A stretch of DNA of 13,778 nucleotides from Stramenopiles sp. TOSAG23-2. Its lineage: Eukaryota > Sar. Below are positions 9,178 to 13,778 of the stretch, one piece after another. A model generated the notes under the pieces. It was given only the letters and a program-made list of their open reading frames with translations, ran no database searches and had not been told where the DNA came from. The stretch spans positions 1 through 13,778 of the forward strand of contig LT649785.1 in assembly GCA_900128395.1 (NCBI GenBank). Direction: 5' to 3'. A program made the translations under genes and the position numbers. Each line of letters opens with the position of its first letter. Position 1 is the first letter of the stretch.

Positions 9178-9297
9178 TTACGTATCAATAATTTTTCCAT
9201 TTTTTACAATAACGTCGCCTTGATATGGTGGCGTTTTCCCCGTACCGTCGACAATAGTACCACCTTTTAATACGATCAGTGGGGATGTTGTATTCAT
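9178..9297 (-). pseudogene. Amidohydrolase (D-aminoacylase-like) N-terminal fragment, 39 codons
   Basis: From an ATG at 9297 the frame reads MNTTSPLIVLKGGTIVDGTG, then a short linker, then QGDVIVKNGKIIDT and TAA. This is the conserved opening of the metal-dependent amidohydrolase superfamily, especially N-acyl-D-amino-acid deacylases, where the first beta-sandwich strands carry GGTxVDGTG and DVxVxxGKI before the PGFxDxHxH metal site. Those enzymes normally have about 450-550 residues; only about 8% is here and all catalytic residues are missing. The fragment has no internal stop or frameshift and is GC-richer than its surroundings, so it looks coding. It ends in GATAC|GTAAAA, so it could be a first exon with a weak donor, but no continuation was found downstream before the Kelch/RING gene. 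A decayed or truncated gene copy is the simplest reading; a genuine micro-protein or an assembly gap are alternatives. Confidence 0.6.
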
Positions 9298-9321
9298 TTT
9301 GTTATATATAATGTATGTATA

Positions 9322-9337
9322 TGTGTGTGTGTGTGTG
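9322..9337. repeat. (TG)n microsatellite
   Basis: Eight uninterrupted TG units lie about 25 bases upstream of the amidohydrolase fragment start codon. Confidence 0.85.
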
Positions 9338-9387
9338 CTTCTGATGCCTGATGTTGGTAAAAAGATTCTTAGTTAGTCTGTACTTTA

Positions 9388-9396
9388 CTTTATATA
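9388..9396 (-). promoter_or_regulatory. Possible TATA box ahead of the amidohydrolase fragment
   Basis: TATATAAAG on the minus strand lies about 90 bases upstream of the fragment ATG. The sequence and spacing suit a core promoter, but the region is AT-rich and TATA-like words are common here. Confidence 0.3.
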
Positions 9397-10097
9397 ATGT
9401 TCTTTTTGTTGTTGTAATCTTCTTGGAAGTATTGTTATATACAGATATATATATAGATTGCAGATTTCGGTTTCGTCTAGTAATGCTATTGTTAGAATTG
9501 TAAGTCCAAGAAAAGTCTAGGACCTAGATTAGGAGGTCGGACTGTTTATTTCCAGTGTTTTGTAGTTGCCTGTTCTCGAAGAAAAGGAAATAAAAATATA
9601 ATACAAAAACTAGTAGAAAAAATATCCGCAAACAAATATATATATAACACTTTTTATAAAATTTTCCATAAATAAATGTGGACATTCCAAGAGTTCTAGA
9701 AAACTATAACATTCATATATGCACGTGGAATTTAGTATGGTCATGTTAAAAAGAAGAAATTCTCGTAAATATTAATCTAAAAAATACAACTATTTTGAAT
9801 TTCCGATCCAAGTGGGACATATAAAATTTCATTTTTCCTTTTTGCTTCTGATTTTTTGTATTATTTGAAATATTGGTAGTCTTCTTTGTAAAAAGAAGCA
9901 CGCGATCGGTGACTTTTATGATGTTCTAATTGGTACTACGACTTTTCGGGCTTTTCTGGTATTATCAATAATTGGATTTTTGGGAAATTAAAAGGGAGGG
10001 GAAAACTGGATGCTGGGAAGGTGCGGTCAAGAAGTATTAATATTAGAATGTATATCATACATATTATAAAAAATTCTCTTATTCATAAGTTAAAGAT

Positions 10098-10103
10098 TTT
10101 ATT
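10098..10103 (-). terminator. Candidate polyadenylation signal of the multi-pass membrane protein gene
   Basis: AATAAA on - lies about 70 bases beyond the stop codon. A second copy at 10163-10168 is only a few bases past the stop, which is closer than usual. Confidence 0.3.
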
Positions 10104-10171
10104 TTACTCATAATATATAATATATATACTTCGTATGATATACACAAACACACACCACACATTTTATTTTT

Positions 10172-12781
10172 TCACAACATCACACTCAATAAAACGACAA
10201 ATAGAAATATACCAATTAATACTTTCACAATTAATTCTTTATGTTTTATGAAATATAAACGATAAATAGATTCCGTATGGCTTGTTAAATAACTACCCAT
10301 TTTACCTAAACCAACAATGAAAATGGAACGAAAAATATTCCACATCCATTTACATGTTCTATATATTAAACGTACGAAACTAGTACTTGGTACTTTACTC
10401 CCAGCTTGACCAATACTAGAACCTAAACGTGCAACATCTTTTGCTGATTTACAACAGGAACATAATGAACGTATTAAACTGTAACAACCTTTACACAATG
10501 TGTAAAAAAAAGTAAACATTGGCTTCAACATGAGAACCATTCCATTGAATATACCTTGCAATCCTCGAATAACAGGTGTCAATGAAACAAATAATGGTAA
10601 AAACATTAAACGAAATGCGCTCATGACGGAATCTAACCAACCAAACCAACGACCAAGTAAATTTTTAGCATAACGTCGTACCATCGGAACGTTTTGAAAT
10701 AAATCATAAAATGCTAAAATCATCATTCCCACAGACGCAATCCATACAACCGTATTAAACGTACTTCGCATCCATTTACGATAATAAAACCCATATCCTG
10801 CTAAAAACATTGACCAACTTGGCATTCCGTCTTCCACCAATGGTATCAATTCTTCATTATGCTTCACGAAATCTTTTAATAATGGATGTATCAGTGGTTC
10901 TGTATATCTAAATTTAAGCACTTGATGTTCATATTTTTCTTTAATTGCATCTTTTGCTTTTGTTAAATCAAATGTAGATGAAGTACGAGATGTACGTGAT
11001 GATAATATGGTTGTTGTTGTTGTTTTTGATGATGATGATGATAATGGCATTGTACGACATTGGTTATTATTGTTCTTTTTTTTGCTTACACCAGCTATTC
11101 CATTTTTATCACCGCCTTTACGTTTCCTTAACCCATCATGTTTTCCTGACATTTCTAATAAATCTTTAACAATATCTGGATTTATAGTAGTATCAAATTG
11201 TATCAATTTATTCACTTCATTATTGTTCATCTTATCATTTTGATCATCCTCAGATTCTCCATCATCTTCTTCTAGTAATTCTTTTTCTGTCTCTTCTTTT
11301 AACTTTCCTAAATTATCAATATTTTCTTTAATTCTAGTACGCGATTTTTTACGATTTTCTATTGCAGTAGTTACATCATCATTTGATATAATAGAGGGAC
11401 GTGGTGTTTCTGGTATTGGTATCGTTAAATCCGTACGCCATAAACGTGTAATTAACTTCGTTTCCAAGCTTACTTCTGCATGATCGGTCAATAAACTACG
11501 ATGATTCCAACCAGTAATATCTTTAATTTCAACTCGAAATTGTGCAATACCTTCCATTGGGGAAAATGGACTAACACCATGAAACCATATCACCCCAGCA
11601 ACAACAATTGGTGGAAATAAAAAGACAAATGCCCAATTCCACACTAATACTAAATATATATATGTAACAATAACAATCACTAATGTTGCTGTTGCTGGTT
11701 TAAATGCTTTTACAACATCTTTTTCTTCCATATCTGTATCATATGCAACTGTAAATAAAAAATGTGGACCATATTTATCATGAGAATCTACAATTTCTAC
11801 ATCCAATGGTACTTTCTTTACAGTATGCATACCTACTTGTAATTGTGTTATTGGTAATATTTTTCTTAAATTTCGAATACCACTTTTACGTGCAACTAAT
11901 GTTAATTTAGATCGTTCTTTCTTTTCCATTTCTTCTTCTTCTTCTTCTTCACCATTATCATCATCGTCTTTATTCGATGATTTTTTCTTAGGATTATCAT
12001 CCTCATCATCATGTATACCGTCTAAATCTTCTTCTCCATTATACAGCGAATTTAATTTATTTTTCCATCTTTTTTCACGGCGATTTTTTTTATGTAATTT
12101 ATTTTCACTTAAATATACAGAACGATGATTGACAATAACACGTCTATTATGACTTTTTTCATTATTATATCCTAATTCAACAGCACATGGTTTAATACTA
12201 TCCATAATACCATCGACATCTTTCATTTCATTATATAATTTCGTGTATGCTAATTTCATATCTTCAAATACTTGATTGTTGTTATTTAATTGTATTTCTT
12301 TATTTATAGCAATATCTTCTGGATTTTTATTATCATCTTCCACATCTTCTTGATTTGTTTGTATATTAAATGTTGATGGCTCTGGATAGATATATGGATT
12401 ATTATTATCATTATCACCATCATCATTAGCATCGTCACGTCTTCTATTTAAAAATGATGCATCATTTCTTTTATTGCTTCGATTTTTATTGTTTGGATAT
12501 GGTTCCTTATCTTGGCGTTTTCTTGATAATTCATATAATCTTTGCACATCATATTCATCATCACTATCTTCCTCTACTTGATCATCATATAAAAATGCTT
12601 GTACTAGCGAAAAATCTGGACTAAGAAAATTACTTGTTGCTGCTGCTTTACGTGCTGCTTTACGAAGTATATTATTCTTATTACGACGACTACTTTTATT
12701 AATATGTTCATTGTGGTTTCTATTGTTTATTCCATTTTTATATTTATCTGGTGTTCGTATAGGTGATAATCCATATTTCAT
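10172..12781 (-). CDS. Large multi-pass membrane protein of unknown function
   Basis: I do not recognise this 869-residue single-exon protein. The N-terminal 300 residues are hydrophilic, rich in Asn, Asp, Lys and Arg, with an acidic block (about 250-289) that includes seven consecutive Glu. A more conserved-looking segment (about 305-360, VKKVPLDVEIVDSHDKYGPH) leads into a long hydrophobic stretch (364-400) that could be two helices or a reticulon-like hairpin. A beta-rich segment follows (about 411-455, IAQFRVEIKDITGW). Residues 465-615 are a charged, Ser/Thr-rich linker with a possible helical part (473-505). The last 250 residues look well ordered: MPSWSMFLAGYGFYYRKW (653-670), a helix at 674-695, hydrophobic segments near 718-768, a Cys cluster (773-777) and an extreme C-terminal helix (850-868). 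This suggests an ER or other endomembrane protein. The start is the first ATG, directly after a TA run. No catalytic motif was seen. Confidence 0.82.
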   Translation of the reverse strand: MKYGLSPIRTPDKYKNGINNRNHNEHINKSSRRNKNNILRKAARKAAATSNFLSPDFSLVQAFLYDDQVEEDSDDEYDVQRLYELSRKRQDKEPYPNNKNRSNKRNDASFLNRRRDDANDDGDNDNNNPYIYPEPSTFNIQTNQEDVEDDNKNPEDIAINKEIQLNNNNQVFEDMKLAYTKLYNEMKDVDGIMDSIKPCAVELGYNNEKSHNRRVIVNHRSVYLSENKLHKKNRREKRWKNKLNSLYNGEEDLDGIHDDEDDNPKKKSSNKDDDDNGEEEEEEEMEKKERSKLTLVARKSGIRNLRKILPITQLQVGMHTVKKVPLDVEIVDSHDKYGPHFLFTVAYDTDMEEKDVVKAFKPATATLVIVIVTYIYLVLVWNWAFVFLFPPIVVAGVIWFHGVSPFSPMEGIAQFRVEIKDITGWNHRSLLTDHAEVSLETKLITRLWRTDLTIPIPETPRPSIISNDDVTTAIENRKKSRTRIKENIDNLGKLKEETEKELLEEDDGESEDDQNDKMNNNEVNKLIQFDTTINPDIVKDLLEMSGKHDGLRKRKGGDKNGIAGVSKKKNNNNQCRTMPLSSSSSKTTTTTILSSRTSRTSSTFDLTKAKDAIKEKYEHQVLKFRYTEPLIHPLLKDFVKHNEELIPLVEDGMPSWSMFLAGYGFYYRKWMRSTFNTVVWIASVGMMILAFYDLFQNVPMVRRYAKNLLGRWFGWLDSVMSAFRLMFLPLFVSLTPVIRGLQGIFNGMVLMLKPMFTFFYTLCKGCYSLIRSLCSCCKSAKDVARLGSSIGQAGSKVPSTSFVRLIYRTCKWMWNIFRSIFIVGLGKMGSYLTSHTESIYRLYFIKHKELIVKVLIGIFLFVVLLSVML

Positions 12782-13778
12782 GGTTTATATATATATATAT
12801 ATATGTATTATTACGTATATATTTAGTATGACATAAAAATGTTGAATCAACTAAAAAAAAACCCTTGTGAAATAAGATGATGATGTTTAATATTATTATC
12901 CTTTGTAAATATAAATATTCAAAATTTGTATCGAATTAATGTTTCTCTCTCTCTTTATACATCGAAAGTGTAGTCTATATGTCTGTTAAACCAAATCAAC
13001 ATCAATACTACAAACTTATATATAATTACTTCGTCATTTCTTGTTTTGCGACCTAATTTTTTTCAGTTAAATTTTGTTTGTTTGTTTTTTCTGTATGTGC
13101 GTTGCATGTCTTTAGTAATAAACTTAAATTATAGGTAGTTTTAGTACACGTGTTTCTAACTGCCGCAATAATGCAGTGTACTTGGTACCTGGTATAATAA
13201 TGTTATGTTGATAGACGACTACGTACTACGTACATCATAGGCATATATTAGCAATAAATGTAGTGTTCAAGTATACAAAAACTGGCCAGTAGCACCTGAT
13301 CAGTTGATCAAAATTAGTTAATTTTAAGGTTCGCACGTTTATAACTTAAACTTAAAATCCTCGTTCCTTTTCCCTTAGCCCTTCGGAGCACGATGTGTTA
13401 TTTTAATCTATTTAAGGGTTCGAAAATTATTCTTCCACTCGTATTTTGCCTCCACGTGTTGTGAGGGGCGAATTTCATCTATTTTGGCCCTTTGTCCTCG
13501 GAAAATTCGAGACGTACTGTAGACGACTACCAGACGACTACCACCAACCACCAGCCCAAGGCCAGGTAATTATGATGTGTTATAAATTACAAATATACTA
13601 CCAGCAGGCCAGCTGGTAATATTTAGGCCTTGAGATATAGAGAGGATTCTCTCTTACTCTACTGTACCACTACTAGCCGCCTTGAGCAACTTGATAATAA
13701 AATTATTTCAAGTACGAAAATATTATTATTAATAAAAATATGAATTAGCACTTAGAGCTCGCAGAAGGTAAAGTATAA
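12782..13778. other. 5' flank of the membrane protein gene with a GC-richer, palindrome-dense block
   Basis: No protein gene is visible. The first 350 bases are AT-rich. From about 13140, and most clearly 13440-13680, GC content rises. Repeats and palindromes accumulate there: a doubled ACTACGT (13218-13231), ACTGGCCAGT (13281-13290), a doubled TGATCA (13298-13310), two copies of AGACGACTACC (from about 13520), a 7-bp stem TACCAGC/GCTGGTA (about 13599-13618) and a 6-bp stem AGAGAG/CTCTCT (about 13639-13654). A stop-to-stop frame on + (about 13416-13619) has no early ATG and no recognisable protein. The block may be regulatory, a degraded repeat, or part of a neighbouring gene. Confidence 0.45.
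12786..12804. repeat. (TA)n run directly upstream of the membrane protein start
   Basis: A 19-base alternating TA run ends five bases before the ATG of the multi-pass membrane protein, so it would lie in the 5' leader or core promoter. Confidence 0.85.

Larger units (their letters stand above)
9298..10171. other. Intergenic region between the amidohydrolase fragment and the multi-pass membrane protein
   Basis: No convincing gene is visible on either strand. It holds a (TG)n run, a TATATAAAG box on -, a perfect 13-bp palindrome at 9515-9527 (TCTAGG-A-CCTAGA) and a 7-bp stem with a 4-base loop near 9881-9898 (CTTCTTT/AAAGAAG). Two AATAAA matches for the membrane protein transcript lie on - at 10163-10168 and 10098-10103. 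Confidence 0.45.

Noticed and set aside
13416-13440. GGTTCGAA word resembling a tRNA T-loop
   Set aside because: The flanking five bases on each side do not pair into a T-stem, and no acceptor, D or anticodon arms could be built around it.
13416-13619. Stop-to-stop frame of about 67 codons on + in the GC-richer block
   Set aside because: It has no ATG until near the end, no protein-like motif, and overlaps repeated words. Openness is explained by higher GC.

Overview
This is AT-rich eukaryotic nuclear DNA carrying six intact or near-intact protein genes and at least one gene fragment. The best guess is an early-diverging fungus such as a Mucoromycota lineage. The reasons are a flippase-kinase/NRC-2-type AGC kinase with an Asp-Phe-Asp motif, a signal-peptide/C-terminal-anchor glycosyltransferase of the UGT type, a short intron with GTAAGT and CTAAC signals, many A/T homopolymers and microsatellites, and asparagine-rich low-complexity stretches. 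The phylum is an inference. No tRNA, rRNA, CRISPR array or transposase was recognised.

Layout, left to right. Positions 1-428 are 5' flank. An AGC kinase gene runs on + from 429. Its reading frame is broken near the 3' end by a perfect 77-bp tandem duplication, so it stops at 2381 although the original tail is still readable to 2677. A four-EF-hand calmodulin-like protein lies on - (3030-3506). A divergent intergenic region follows, then a single-exon UGT-like membrane glycosyltransferase on + (4288-6276) whose donor-binding signature is degenerate. Converging on it is a two-exon gene on - (6437-8597). What look like separate Kelch and RING genes are joined in frame by a 97-nt intron inside the last Kelch repeat, giving a predicted 687-aa Kelch/transmembrane/RING-H2 protein. 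At 9178-9297 (-) sits an isolated 39-codon frame matching the N-terminus of an amidohydrolase/D-aminoacylase; its catalytic body is absent from the window. A large multi-pass membrane protein of unknown function occupies 10172-12781 (-). The last kilobase is non-coding as far as can be seen, with a GC-richer part full of short palindromes and repeats.

The genes do not form an operon or an obvious pathway cluster. A loose membrane/ER theme links the glycosyltransferase, the membrane RING protein, the multi-pass protein and a kinase whose relatives regulate lipid flippases, but co-function is not shown by the sequence. The points most worth a second look are the Kelch-TM-RING architecture, the frame-breaking duplication in the kinase, and the orphan amidohydrolase start.
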